Assembly (NCBI RefSeq): GCF_002688565.1
Contig: NZ_CP024011.1
Span: 1,240,001 to 1,304,000, forward strand
DNA from: Acinetobacter sp. LoGeW2-3
GTDB lineage: Bacteria; Pseudomonadota; Gammaproteobacteria; Pseudomonadales; Moraxellaceae
DNA: 64,000 bases
Direction: 5' to 3'
Shown piece by piece: positions 1 to 9,319 of the stretch. Numbering within the stretch: position 1 is the stretch's first letter; each line of letters begins with the position of its first letter. Below the pieces are notes generated by a model. That model was not told where the DNA came from and did not search any database. It saw only the letters and a list, made by a program, of their open reading frames with translations. A program made the translations under genes and the position numbers.

Positions 1-474
1 GAATTGCAAGCCCAAGCAGTAGCAACTTTGATTGCAGGCTTACAAAGCACTTTGGCACAATTAAAAACAGAAGAGCGTACCTTATTAAGTTATTTAACTC
101 CTGAAGCACCCCAAGTTATTGCTTTGCGTAGTCAAATTGAATCAGTTCAAAAGCAAATTGATAGTGAAAGTGCTAAATTAACTTCACCAAATAATCCTAA
201 ACTGAATAAAAACGTAGCTGATTTTGAAGCATTAAAAGCTCAGGTAGAGTTTGCTACAGATTTATATAAGATTTCTTTAGTATCGTTAGAAAAAGCACGC
301 CTAGAAGCTTCCCGAAAACTTAAAAAACTGGTTGTGATTTCAGCGCCACGTCTGGCTGAAGACGCGCTTTATCCGCGTAAAGTGTATATCAGTATTACTT
401 CGTTCATTTTGCTGAATATCATTTTTGGTATTGGCCTTCTCATTCACTCCATTATCCGTGAGCACAGAGAATAA
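1..474 (+). CDS. kpsE: Capsule polysaccharide export inner-membrane protein, KpsE/CtrB/BexC family (5' partial)
   Basis: C-terminal part of a polysaccharide co-polymerase that spans the periplasm between the ABC transporter and the outer-membrane export protein. The reading frame is open to the first base of the window, so the gene begins upstream. What is visible is a long helical, probably coiled-coil stretch rich in Gln, Lys and Glu, then a SAPRLAEDALYPRK segment and a final transmembrane helix (about residues 127-147 of the visible part) followed by a short basic tail. That layout is the C-terminal end of KpsE/BexC/CtrB proteins. It lies 3 bases before kpsD, so the two are surely co-transcribed. 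A Wzc-type protein would instead carry a tyrosine-kinase domain and Tyr cluster here, and none is present. Confidence 0.85.
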   Translation, partial: ELQAQAVATLIAGLQSTLAQLKTEERTLLSYLTPEAPQVIALRSQIESVQKQIDSESAKLTSPNNPKLNKNVADFEALKAQVEFATDLYKISLVSLEKARLEASRKLKKLVVISAPRLAEDALYPRKVYISITSFILLNIIFGIGLLIHSIIREHRE

Positions 475-477
475 ATT

Positions 478-2160
478 ATGAAAAAAATTGCCTTATTATC
501 AGTTTTATCATTAGCCTGTGCGACAGGGAGCCAGGCAATGGACTCCAGTCTATTGCCTGCGGAAGTAGCCAGTGCATTTGGTGGCCAGCAGTCACCCATG
601 AATACTGACAGTAACACGATTTTAAATAATCAGTCAGTTGTCGAACTGTCTCCAAGTTCATCCATGAAATATCAAACATCAAATAAAATGTTTGGTTCGC
701 AGCTATTCAAAGGGGCTTTTGCATCAACCGCAGGTTCAACCTTTAACAGCAGTTATCAGATCAATCCAGGGGACCAGATCAACTTGCGTCTTTGGGGAGC
801 TTATCAATTTATAGGAACCCAGACAGTTGATCCACAAGGGAATATTTTCATTCCCAATGTGGGGCCGGTCAAAGTTGCCGGTGTAACCAATGGCAACTTA
901 CAGTCTGTGATTGAAGCGCATGTGCGTCGCATCTATGTGGCGAATGTAAGCGTATATGCTGCCTTGGAACAGGCCCAGCCAGTCAAGGTGCTTGTAACCG
1001 GTTTTGTGAATCAGCCCGGTAATTATGGCGGTGTGGCAAATGACAGTGTCATTGCTTATCTGGATAGAGCAGGTGGGGTTGATCCAGAACGCGGTAGTTA
1101 CATCGATATTAAGGTGATGCGTAATGGTCAGTTGATTCAGCATGTGGACCTGTATCAGTTTTTACTCAATGGACAGATTAAGCCTATTTCATTCCGTGAT
1201 GGGGATGTAATTGTGGTCGGGCAACGTACCCATACCTTTAATGTATCTGGTGAAGTTTATAATCAGAATGATTTTGAATTTAACTCGCCGAGTATTTCTT
1301 TAGCTCAGGCCTTATCCTTTGCCAAACTCAAACCTGGCGCGACCAATGTCAGTATTCAACGTCGCCAAGGCACAGAATACCGTAGTGAATATTATCCATT
1401 GAATCAGGCCAATAACGTCATGATCCAGGATGGGGATGTAGTGACTGTTACTGCGGATCGCTATGCAGGCACCATTCAGGTCAGAATCGATGGAGCACAC
1501 AATGGGGCACATGCCGTAGTCCTGTCTTATGGGGCTAAACTCAGTGACATACTGACGCAGCTGCAACCGAACGCTTTGGCAGAAATAGAATCTTTACAAC
1601 TCTTCCGTCCTTCTGTCGCCAAGCGCCAAAAAGAGATGTTAAATGTTGCTCTAGATAAGTTGGAAGAAACGACATTTAATGCTCGTTCAAGCACACAGGA
1701 AGAAGCAGCTTTACGTTTGCGTGATGCTGAACTGGTAAAACAATTCATTGCTAAAGCACGTCAAGTTGAACCTAAAGGACAGGTGGTGCTGAATCCAGAT
1801 ACTTTCCAAAATGTAATTTTGGAACAGGGAGATATTTTATATATTCCTGAAAAAACGTCTGTGGTCATGGTACATGGCGAAGTTGCTTTTCCAAATGGGG
1901 TTGAATATAAGAGTGGCTTAAGTGCCAATGATTATATTAAGCAGGTTGGAGGGTTTAGCCAAAAATCGAATAAGTCTAAAGTGATTATAATTCGACAAAA
2001 TGGTAAGGCTGAACTTGTACGTAAAGGCGAAAAAATTCAACAAGGGGATGAAATCCTTGTATTACCTAAAGCTCAGACTAAGGGTATTGAGTTAACACGT
2101 GGTATTACTCAAGTCCTTTATCAGATTGCGGTGGCTGCTAAAGTAGCATTAGATTTGTAA
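478..2160 (+). CDS. kpsD: Capsule polysaccharide export outer-membrane-associated protein KpsD
   Basis: Periplasmic/outer-membrane polysaccharide export (OPX) protein that carries capsule polymer across the cell envelope together with KpsE. The 560-residue length fits the KpsD family (close to the E. coli protein) and exceeds the Wza type. An N-terminal signal peptide (MKK, hydrophobic core, cleavage after GSQA near residue 20) is visible. The polysaccharide-export domain begins near residue 95 (INPGDQINLRLWG, then VDPQGNIFIPNVG) and is followed by several SLBB-like beta-grasp segments (VTGFVNQPGNY, VSGEVYNQNDF, VHGEVAFPNGV). There is no lipobox, unlike Wza. It follows kpsE by 3 bases and precedes the AT-rich transferase genes by 36 bases. 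Confidence 0.93.
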   Translation: MKKIALLSVLSLACATGSQAMDSSLLPAEVASAFGGQQSPMNTDSNTILNNQSVVELSPSSSMKYQTSNKMFGSQLFKGAFASTAGSTFNSSYQINPGDQINLRLWGAYQFIGTQTVDPQGNIFIPNVGPVKVAGVTNGNLQSVIEAHVRRIYVANVSVYAALEQAQPVKVLVTGFVNQPGNYGGVANDSVIAYLDRAGGVDPERGSYIDIKVMRNGQLIQHVDLYQFLLNGQIKPISFRDGDVIVVGQRTHTFNVSGEVYNQNDFEFNSPSISLAQALSFAKLKPGATNVSIQRRQGTEYRSEYYPLNQANNVMIQDGDVVTVTADRYAGTIQVRIDGAHNGAHAVVLSYGAKLSDILTQLQPNALAEIESLQLFRPSVAKRQKEMLNVALDKLEETTFNARSSTQEEAALRLRDAELVKQFIAKARQVEPKGQVVLNPDTFQNVILEQGDILYIPEKTSVVMVHGEVAFPNGVEYKSGLSANDYIKQVGGFSQKSNKSKVIIIRQNGKAELVRKGEKIQQGDEILVLPKAQTKGIELTRGITQVLYQIAVAAKVALDL

Positions 2161-2196
2161 AAATTAAAAAGTGTTAATTAAGTAGAGTTTTATGTA

Positions 2197-5100
2197 ATGC
2201 AAAATGAAAATATAAATAGAATTTTTGTCTTTTGGGAATCTCAAAATAATTTGATACCAGCTTATCTCGAGTTATGTAAACAAACATGGATAAAAAATAT
2301 TCCTAATCTTGAGTTACATATCATTAATTATGGGAACTTAGATGAATATATTGGAGATATATATGATACAGAAAAATTAAAGAAAATATCTTTAGCAATG
2401 CAATCAGATATAATTTCTGCTGCTGTTTTAGAAAAATTTGGTGGTTTATTTTTAGACTTAGATTGTATAGTGACAGATAATATCTTTAAAGTATTTGATG
2501 TCATATCAAATTATAAATTGATTGGATTTGGTAATCCTTCAACAAATGGATTACATTTAGCTGTTTTATATAGTAAGAAAAAAAATAATCCGATTTTAAA
2601 GGGGTGGAGAGAGGAAGCTCAGAAAAGATTAGAAAATCTTCCTGAAGTATATAAATGGAATTATTTTGGTAATGGAATATTAGAAAATCTACTGAATGAT
2701 GAGAGAAATAAAGAGCATTTTTTAATAATTGATCGAACAGAAAGCGGTAACATTTTAGAATCAGCCGCAATGGTAGGGGCTACCTATGAAAATGCTAAAA
2801 GCTATTATCGTAATTTTTATTTTAACGAAAATTTCAAACTTAATCGTAAAGTATTAGAGCTTGTAACATTTGGAATTATATCTTTACATAACTCATGGAC
2901 TCCTAAGAAGTACAAAGAAGTATATTCAATAAGTGATTTTTTAGACTGTTCAATACCGTTATCAGGTTTGTTAAAAGATGTATTATCAGGGCATTATAAA
3001 AAAAATATTTATAATAAATTTTATATAAAGTTTTATATTGAAAGTATTTTAGCGCCCTTAGGTTTTAATTTTAAAATTTCATTGAAAAAAGAACTTATAA
3101 TAATTGATTTTTATAATAATAAAGCACGTTTTTCTTTTGATATATATTGCAATGAAGAAAGCTTATTTTTAGATATAATATTTCGAGATGAATTTTCACT
3201 AAGATATTCAAAATTACCTATTTTTAAAAAATATAGTTTTAATGGTAATAAAGCACGAATTTTAAATAATAAATGTATTGAGGAAATGATAAAAAGTATA
3301 ATTGAAATAAATAATTCTATAGCAAAACATATTGATTTAATTGAAAAGATAGATAAAAAATCTTTAAATTTATTTACTAAAACAAATAATATTAGTTTTA
3401 AAGATGATCTATTTTTCATAGAAGGCATTGCATTTTTTGAAGGATTGAGTTGTAAAAATTGGTCTGATATAGATTATGAACTGCATCTTCGTTCTGAAGA
3501 TGAAAATATTATTTTGCCATTGGCAAAAACACATAAGACAATTACTACGAAGATATATAGTAAAGATATATCTATTAATTATGATAAAGCAAATTTTTGT
3601 ACTAAGTTGCATAAAGGTATAGATTTATCAAAAATAAAAAGTGGGAAGTATGTTTTAAAGTTGAAAGTTGTTACCTTAGTAAAAGATGAAATAGTTGGTT
3701 TTAGCTATGATTTTAATGAAGATATTTTTTCACAGAGTAAGAGATTCTTTATTTCTAAAAGCGAAGATGATGTAGTATTAAATATTAGAGAAAAAAGTTA
3801 CATAGATGAACAAGTTGAAGTTATTAATAAATCAATCTCTAATAAAGTAAAAACATGGAAGTTTAGGGAGAACTTAATTGCTAATCATTTAGATATAAAG
3901 GGCTTTACTTTTATATGTGATGTTGAATTTTTTCAAGATATTAACACAATTAAGATGTCTTTTTTTAATAAAGAAGAGATGTTTAGCGACTTGATAACAT
4001 CTCATTTTACTGAAAACAAGATATCACATAAAAAAGAAATGAATAAAATAATATGTCAATTAAACTTAAGAGAAAATTTAGATAAATTTCCATTATTAAT
4101 TGAATCATTTTTTTTATATGTGGAAAAAAAAATTAAATTAGAAACATTCTATAAGGAACTAGAATATTATAATTTTTTTAATATTGATAGATTAAAGAAA
4201 AAAAAGAAAAAAGTAATTGGTTTTTTTGTTTCTGATTATAGGAAATGGAATTTGGGTGATTTTTTTTCAATTTTAAAAAATAGTAAGATATATATACCTA
4301 AAATAATTTTATTAAAAGAAAAAACTGTACCTAATACCGAAGATTCTAGATATATTGAACAGTTAAATTATTTTAAATCTATAGATGAAGATTTAATTTT
4401 AAGAGAAAATTTTACTCACAGTGCTTTCAGTGAAAAAATTCTAAAAGACATAGATGTTATTTTTTATCAACAACCTTGGGATGGTATGGCATATTGGGTT
4501 CAGAAATTTCATAAAAATATTTTATCTTGCTATATACCTTATTCATATATTATTTATAAAAGCCATTTAGATTATTCAGTTAGAGGCTTCCATTGTTTTA
4601 TATGGAAGTACTTTGCTCACACTACTCAGCATATTTCTACCTATTTAAGCTATGAGGAAAACCATGCAGATAAGTTAGAGGTAATTGGATATCCAAAATT
4701 AGATGTATACCAAAAGCCTATACAATCTAAGCCATTTGCTGAAAAATTTGGAAATTTATCTAAAAAGAAAATAATTTATGCACCTCATCATTCTTTTAAC
4801 GGTTCTGCACTTCAAATAGGTACTTTTCAATGGAATGGTGATTTTATTAAAGAATTAAAAGAGCAAGAAAATAGTTTATGGTGTTTAAAACCTCATGGTC
4901 GTTTTAGATATTCAGTAATTTCACATCAAATTATGACTGAAATTGAAATTGATGATTATTTGCAATCGTGGGAAGAAAAAAATAGTTTTATATATGATAG
5001 AGGAGATTATTTTGATTTATTTAGAGATTCAGATATTTTAATTACTGATTGCAGTTCATTTCTTGCAGAATATTTTCCAACGGGTAATCCAATTATTTGG

Positions 5101-5340
5101 TTGAAATCAGCTAACTCAAAAGTTGAATTTAATGATTTTGGTCAGTATATTTCCCAAGGATTTTATATTGTAAATAATTTAGAAGAATTAAAGAATATTT
5201 ATAAAAAACTTGTCATAGATAATGTAGATCCTTTGAAGGATATTCGGCATGAAATTATCTCACAGGTTTTCCAGAATGAAGAATCATCTTCTGAAAAACT
5301 ATATAATATTATTAATGAGTATTTAGATTCTGAGGTTTGA
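2197..5340 (+). CDS. Large two-domain capsule transferase: N-terminal DXD glycosyltransferase plus C-terminal CDP-glycerol/ribitol phosphotransferase-like domain
   Basis: Probable capsule-polymer assembly enzyme of 1047 residues. The N-terminal part resembles the GT32-like 'sugar-binding region containing DXD' family: IFVFWES near the start and GGLFLDLD at residues 82-89, where DLD would bind the nucleotide-sugar metal. The C-terminal part, from about residue 690, looks like the TagF/CDP-glycerol glycerophosphotransferase fold: APHHSF near 860, KPHGRF near 897 and DILITDCSSFLAEYF near 945-957, which are the family's conserved His and Ser/Glu motifs. The 350-400 residues in between match nothing I recognise. 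Codon use is extremely AT-rich compared with kpsD and kpsC. It ends 1 base before the next gene. The domain calls are motif-based, and the donor (CDP-ribitol or CDP-glycerol) is inferred from the Bcs1-like gene downstream. Confidence 0.75.
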   Translation: MQNENINRIFVFWESQNNLIPAYLELCKQTWIKNIPNLELHIINYGNLDEYIGDIYDTEKLKKISLAMQSDIISAAVLEKFGGLFLDLDCIVTDNIFKVFDVISNYKLIGFGNPSTNGLHLAVLYSKKKNNPILKGWREEAQKRLENLPEVYKWNYFGNGILENLLNDERNKEHFLIIDRTESGNILESAAMVGATYENAKSYYRNFYFNENFKLNRKVLELVTFGIISLHNSWTPKKYKEVYSISDFLDCSIPLSGLLKDVLSGHYKKNIYNKFYIKFYIESILAPLGFNFKISLKKELIIIDFYNNKARFSFDIYCNEESLFLDIIFRDEFSLRYSKLPIFKKYSFNGNKARILNNKCIEEMIKSIIEINNSIAKHIDLIEKIDKKSLNLFTKTNNISFKDDLFFIEGIAFFEGLSCKNWSDIDYELHLRSEDENIILPLAKTHKTITTKIYSKDISINYDKANFCTKLHKGIDLSKIKSGKYVLKLKVVTLVKDEIVGFSYDFNEDIFSQSKRFFISKSEDDVVLNIREKSYIDEQVEVINKSISNKVKTWKFRENLIANHLDIKGFTFICDVEFFQDINTIKMSFFNKEEMFSDLITSHFTENKISHKKEMNKIICQLNLRENLDKFPLLIESFFLYVEKKIKLETFYKELEYYNFFNIDRLKKKKKKVIGFFVSDYRKWNLGDFFSILKNSKIYIPKIILLKEKTVPNTEDSRYIEQLNYFKSIDEDLILRENFTHSAFSEKILKDIDVIFYQQPWDGMAYWVQKFHKNILSCYIPYSYIIYKSHLDYSVRGFHCFIWKYFAHTTQHISTYLSYEENHADKLEVIGYPKLDVYQKPIQSKPFAEKFGNLSKKKIIYAPHHSFNGSALQIGTFQWNGDFIKELKEQENSLWCLKPHGRFRYSVISHQIMTEIEIDDYLQSWEEKNSFIYDRGDYFDLFRDSDILITDCSSFLAEYFPTGNPIIWLKSANSKVEFNDFGQYISQGFYIVNNLEELKNIYKKLVIDNVDPLKDIRHEIISQVFQNEESSSEKLYNIINEYLDSEV

Positions 5341-5341
5341 T

Positions 5342-6631
5342 ATGGAAATTTCTTACAAAGAGGTTTTTTTTAGTTTTTTTAATAATTTTTATCCTCAATT
5401 TGTATTGAAAAAATGGGTATATCAGGAAAATACGTATGTTGTTGATATCTATTTTGAAGGTTATAAAATTGGATTTGATTTATATTTAAAAGAAAATTTA
5501 ATCCATGTGGACTATGTAGTTAGGAATTTTAATAAAAGTGACAAGTCTTTTTCTAAAAGAAAAGATAATTTATATATTGGGGATAATTTAACTATTTTAT
5601 TCTCAAAAATAAAGATTTTTCTAGAAAATTTAAAGAAAATGAATGATGATCAGTATAATTATGTGATTTCAGTTATTATTCCTGTTTATAATAGGAAAAA
5701 TCTCCTTGGAGATTGTATTTCTAGTTTAAATTCTCAAAAATTAGATCCTAATAAATTTGAGGTGATATTTGTTGATGATTTTTCCTCAGATAATAGTGTA
5801 GATGTAATAAAAGAAAATTTATCTAATAAATTAAATTATAAAATTCTAAAGAGGCCTATAAACTCTGGGAGTGCAAGTGCTCCAAGAAATGATGGAATTT
5901 TGGCTGCGAAAGGAAAATATATATATTTTGTTGATTCTGATGATTATATTTATGATTATACTCTGTGTGATTTACTAGATATGGCAGAAAATAATTCATC
6001 AGATGTTGTATATGCAAAATATGACGGTGATAAGGGGCGTTCATGGGGGAAGAGACCTTTTGCTAAAGGTAATATCAATTCTGCATTAATATCTGATCAT
6101 CATCTTGTACGTTCTTTAATGTGTTCTAAGCTAATACGTACATCTTTATTAAAAAATAATTTTATATTTTTTCCTCTTGATATAAAAATAGGTGAAGATC
6201 GTGTTTTTATGATGAATGTACTAGCCTCCTCAGCTAAAATTAGTATCTTGGGAGAAAAGCCTTATTATTACATTACAAATCATGATTCGGATAAGTTAAC
6301 TAATAATGTTTCAAACTTGATTCATGATTATGAAGTTGTATCTAGAGTTTTTAAAGTTATTAATGACTCTTCATTAGACAAGAAAAATAAAATTTCATTA
6401 TTCTCTTGTTGGATGAATGTTGTATTGGAAGCTTATATAATAGGTAAACTAAAAAGTAAAAGTCATGATGTCGCTAAAAAACAAATATATTTTAATAAAA
6501 TCAGATTTCAATTTAAAATATATAGTTTTTTATTTGATGAAAATTTCGTCTATAAGGAGTTTAGGGATTGGTGTGAGCTATTTTTGAAATCTGATTTCAA
6601 TAGTTTATATAATATTGCTTGTAAGAAATAA
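5342..6631 (+). CDS. Family 2 glycosyltransferase (capsule)
   Basis: Inverting GT-A glycosyltransferase, expected in the cytoplasm or at the inner membrane, adding a sugar to the capsule repeat. Residues 1-110 are an uncharacterised extension. The GT2 core begins near residue 113 with VISVIIPVYNRKNLL, followed by VDDFSSDNS near 143 (nucleotide binding) and VDSDD near 197 (the DXD metal site); GEDRVFMM near 285 resembles the catalytic ED motif. It starts 1 base after the stop of the 1047-residue transferase and shares its strong AT bias, so both belong to the serotype-specific cassette. The N-terminal extension looks like part of the middle of the preceding protein (short beta strands, YxFxxYK-like), but this is only an impression. 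Confidence 0.85.
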   Translation: MEISYKEVFFSFFNNFYPQFVLKKWVYQENTYVVDIYFEGYKIGFDLYLKENLIHVDYVVRNFNKSDKSFSKRKDNLYIGDNLTILFSKIKIFLENLKKMNDDQYNYVISVIIPVYNRKNLLGDCISSLNSQKLDPNKFEVIFVDDFSSDNSVDVIKENLSNKLNYKILKRPINSGSASAPRNDGILAAKGKYIYFVDSDDYIYDYTLCDLLDMAENNSSDVVYAKYDGDKGRSWGKRPFAKGNINSALISDHHLVRSLMCSKLIRTSLLKNNFIFFPLDIKIGEDRVFMMNVLASSAKISILGEKPYYYITNHDSDKLTNNVSNLIHDYEVVSRVFKVINDSSLDKKNKISLFSCWMNVVLEAYIIGKLKSKSHDVAKKQIYFNKIRFQFKIYSFLFDENFVYKEFRDWCELFLKSDFNSLYNIACKK

Positions 6632-6640
6632 GGTATCATT

Positions 6641-7921
6641 ATGTCTAAGATTAGTAAATTAATTAAGAAGCCTGATCTTTTTATTAAAGATTTTATCGTA
6701 AAAAGAGGCTTTGATGCTAATTTAATAGGAAAGAAGTTAAATATATCTTTTTTACAAGATAAAGAAACTACATCTACTGAAAACCTAATTACCTCAAATA
6801 TTACTTTATTTACTCAAACTGTTCATTTACTTCATACTGGTGAAGGTCTAACTCACGGTCCTTCTCATCTAGATCAATGGATAAGTCATTTTATTAAATC
6901 TGGTGAAAAATTTGCCATATTGATTCGTAATAAAGCTCTTTTTAATTGGGCAGTAGAGAAATACCCTACTGTTGACATAGTATATGCAAAAAGTGCTAAT
7001 AATGTTGAGAATGTTATTAACAAGTTACCATTTTTAAAAGCTATATATTATTTTTCTAATACTGGAAATTTGATTCATACCTTAAGATACAATCGTTATC
7101 AACATATTTTTTTAGGTCATGGCGATAGTGATAAGGCGGCTAGTGCTCATAAATTCTTCAGAGTATATGATGAGATTTGGGTAGCAGGTCAAGCACATGT
7201 TGATAGATTTAAAAATGCAAAATTTAATACAGACCATATTAAATTTGTAAAAATAGGACGCCCTAATTTAAAAGATGTCCTTCTTAAGCTAAATAAAGAA
7301 AAGATTAATACTACTAAGCGTGTTGTCTATCTACCCACGTGGGAAGGTGTCTATGAAGAAAATAATTATTCATCTGCCCACATAGCACCGGTTATGTTAA
7401 ATGAAGTATTTAAAAAATATGATTGTTCATTAGATATAAAGCTCCATCCTGTCATGGGATCTAGAGATTCAACATTATTGGGCTTAGAAAAGACCTTAAT
7501 TGACACTTTCTCTAAAAATCAGGACAAAGTAGAAATTCATTCAAAAGATGTTCCAGTCGAGGAAATTATTAAAGATGCAGATATTTATATCTGTGATATC
7601 TCTGCTGTCGTTAGTGAATGTATTTCTACTTTATCTCCTATATTCTTATTTGTCCCTAATGATCGTGAGATCATTACTTCAGCTAGCAATATGCAATATA
7701 GTGACTATACGTATACTTTTTCCAATATCGAAGAGTTGTTGTCTCTTTATGAAAAAGTAATTATAGAAGGGGAAGACCCTTTAGCAGACATGCGGTATAA
7801 AGCTTTAGATTATTTACTAACTGTTGATGCGACTAAAAATGATGAATTTTTTAAACAACTGAGAAATATATCTAAAACAATTTCATTGTTAAACAACAGT
7901 CGTGAAAATGTAATTCAATAA
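6641..7921 (+). CDS. CDP-glycerol/CDP-ribitol phosphotransferase family protein (capsule)
   Basis: Probable transferase of polyol phosphate from a CDP-polyol onto the capsule chain (TagF/TarL-like fold, family known for teichoic acids and for group 2 capsules such as those of Neisseria and Haemophilus). Visible motifs: LGHGDSDKAAS near residue 163 (base/His motif), VVYLPTWEG near 228, KLHPVMGSRD near 266 and DADIYICDISAVVSECIS at about 311-328 (phosphate-binding region). It is a paralogue of the protein encoded at 9320-10483, sharing HG-S-K-AS, VDRF and PTWEG. No transmembrane segment is obvious. The gene lies 9 bases after the GT2 gene and 14 before the CDP-ribitol synthase gene. Substrate assignment is inference. 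Confidence 0.82.
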   Translation: MSKISKLIKKPDLFIKDFIVKRGFDANLIGKKLNISFLQDKETTSTENLITSNITLFTQTVHLLHTGEGLTHGPSHLDQWISHFIKSGEKFAILIRNKALFNWAVEKYPTVDIVYAKSANNVENVINKLPFLKAIYYFSNTGNLIHTLRYNRYQHIFLGHGDSDKAASAHKFFRVYDEIWVAGQAHVDRFKNAKFNTDHIKFVKIGRPNLKDVLLKLNKEKINTTKRVVYLPTWEGVYEENNYSSAHIAPVMLNEVFKKYDCSLDIKLHPVMGSRDSTLLGLEKTLIDTFSKNQDKVEIHSKDVPVEEIIKDADIYICDISAVVSECISTLSPIFLFVPNDREIITSASNMQYSDYTYTFSNIEELLSLYEKVIIEGEDPLADMRYKALDYLLTVDATKNDEFFKQLRNISKTISLLNNSRENVIQ

Positions 7922-7935
7922 GATAGAGAGCTTTA

Positions 7936-9309
7936 ATGAAAAACATAGCAGTAATTTTGTCGGGTGGTTCAGGCTCACGATTTGGTGGTGCTTTACCGAA
8001 ACAGTTTACTAAACTTGCTGGTAAGGCAATTATCGAATATACCATTGATGTTTTTCAAAACTCAGATGATATTGATGAAATTTTTATTGTTTCTCAAACC
8101 CAGCATATTAACCGTACGTGGGATTTGATTAAAAAGAACAAATGGTCAAAAATTTCAAAAGTTGTTACAGGTGGCGATGAGCGCTTTGATTCAACTTATT
8201 CAGCTTTAACGGCTTTAAAAGAATATGATGACTCATGTAATGTGCTCTTTCATGATGCAGTTCGACCTTTAGTCAATCAAGAAATTATTAGTAATTGTGT
8301 CGAAGCTTTAAAGGATTTTGATGCAGTAGATGTTGTTATTCCTTCAGCGGATACTTTGGTTGAAATTTACGATGATGGATGTATTGCCAATATTCCTCAG
8401 CGCTCACATATGCGTCGAGGCCAAACTCCGCAAGCATTCAAACTGGGCTCAATCCAATTGGCTTATAAAAAAGCATTGGAAAAAAATCGTAAAATCTTCA
8501 CATGTGACTGTGGTGTGATTCGGGCAATGTTGCCACGTACTCGTGTAGCAACTGTAGAAGGAAGTGAGCGCAATTTAAAAGTTACCCATCCCGTTGACTT
8601 ATTTATTGCTGAAAAGTTTCTCCAATCTGCTCATGGAATCCCTTTCCGTGAAGGTGACAGTTTTGATTATCTAAAAGATAAGAAGATTGTAATTTTTGGC
8701 GGTACTAGCGGTATTGGTTTGGAAATGAAAAACATTGCAACACTGCATGGTGCCCAGGTCGAAGTTGCAAGTCGTTCTTATAATCAGGTGGATATCTGTA
8801 ATTTGCAAAGTGTAAAAAACTATCTTGCAGATATTAAAGCGAAGCTAGGTCGTATTGATTATATCGTGAATACTGCTGGCTTGTTAATTAAAAAGCCAAT
8901 TGATACTCTGACTATTGAAGAAATTACCGCATTGATTGGGGTGAACTATACTGGTGCGGTAAATGTAGCAATTGCATCTAAACCATATTTACTAGAGACC
9001 TCAGGTATGCTTATGAACTTTACTTCTAGTTCATATACCCGTGGTCGTGCATTTTATGCGCTCTACTCTTCAACGAATGCGGCAATCGTGAACTTTACTC
9101 AAGCAATTGCAGAGGAATGGAGTGATGAAGGAATTCGCGTGACTTGTATTAATCCTGAGCGTACAGCAACACCAATGCGTACAGCGAACTTTGGTATAGA
9201 GCCAGCGGAATTGTTGCTCTCGGCTAAGGAAGTTGCAATGACTAGTCTTAAAGTGTTAGGAACTAAAAATACAGGTATAATTGTTGACGTTCGTAAAGAC
9301 GGTCGTTAA
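7936..9309 (+). CDS. bcs1: Bifunctional D-ribitol-5-phosphate cytidylyltransferase / ribulose-5-phosphate reductase (Bcs1/Acs1-like)
   Basis: Predicted to make CDP-ribitol from ribulose 5-phosphate, NADPH and CTP, as Bcs1/Acs1 does for Haemophilus influenzae type a/b capsules. Residues 1-235 are an IspD/TarI-type cytidylyltransferase: LSGGSGSRFGGALPKQF at 9-25, then HDAVRPLV and PQRSHMRRGQTPQAF. Residues 245-457 are a short-chain dehydrogenase domain with FGGTSGIG (about 253-260) and a TSSSYTRG serine motif. The usual YxxxK catalytic motif reads Y377-S-S-T-N381, so the lysine position holds asparagine; see the findings. GC content recovers here relative to the upstream transferases. It ends 10 bases before the next start. 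The fusion architecture makes the CDP-ribitol call firm, but reductase activity is uncertain. Confidence 0.85.
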   Translation: MKNIAVILSGGSGSRFGGALPKQFTKLAGKAIIEYTIDVFQNSDDIDEIFIVSQTQHINRTWDLIKKNKWSKISKVVTGGDERFDSTYSALTALKEYDDSCNVLFHDAVRPLVNQEIISNCVEALKDFDAVDVVIPSADTLVEIYDDGCIANIPQRSHMRRGQTPQAFKLGSIQLAYKKALEKNRKIFTCDCGVIRAMLPRTRVATVEGSERNLKVTHPVDLFIAEKFLQSAHGIPFREGDSFDYLKDKKIVIFGGTSGIGLEMKNIATLHGAQVEVASRSYNQVDICNLQSVKNYLADIKAKLGRIDYIVNTAGLLIKKPIDTLTIEEITALIGVNYTGAVNVAIASKPYLLETSGMLMNFTSSSYTRGRAFYALYSSTNAAIVNFTQAIAEEWSDEGIRVTCINPERTATPMRTANFGIEPAELLLSAKEVAMTSLKVLGTKNTGIIVDVRKDGR

Positions 9310-9319
9310 GAAGTTGAAT

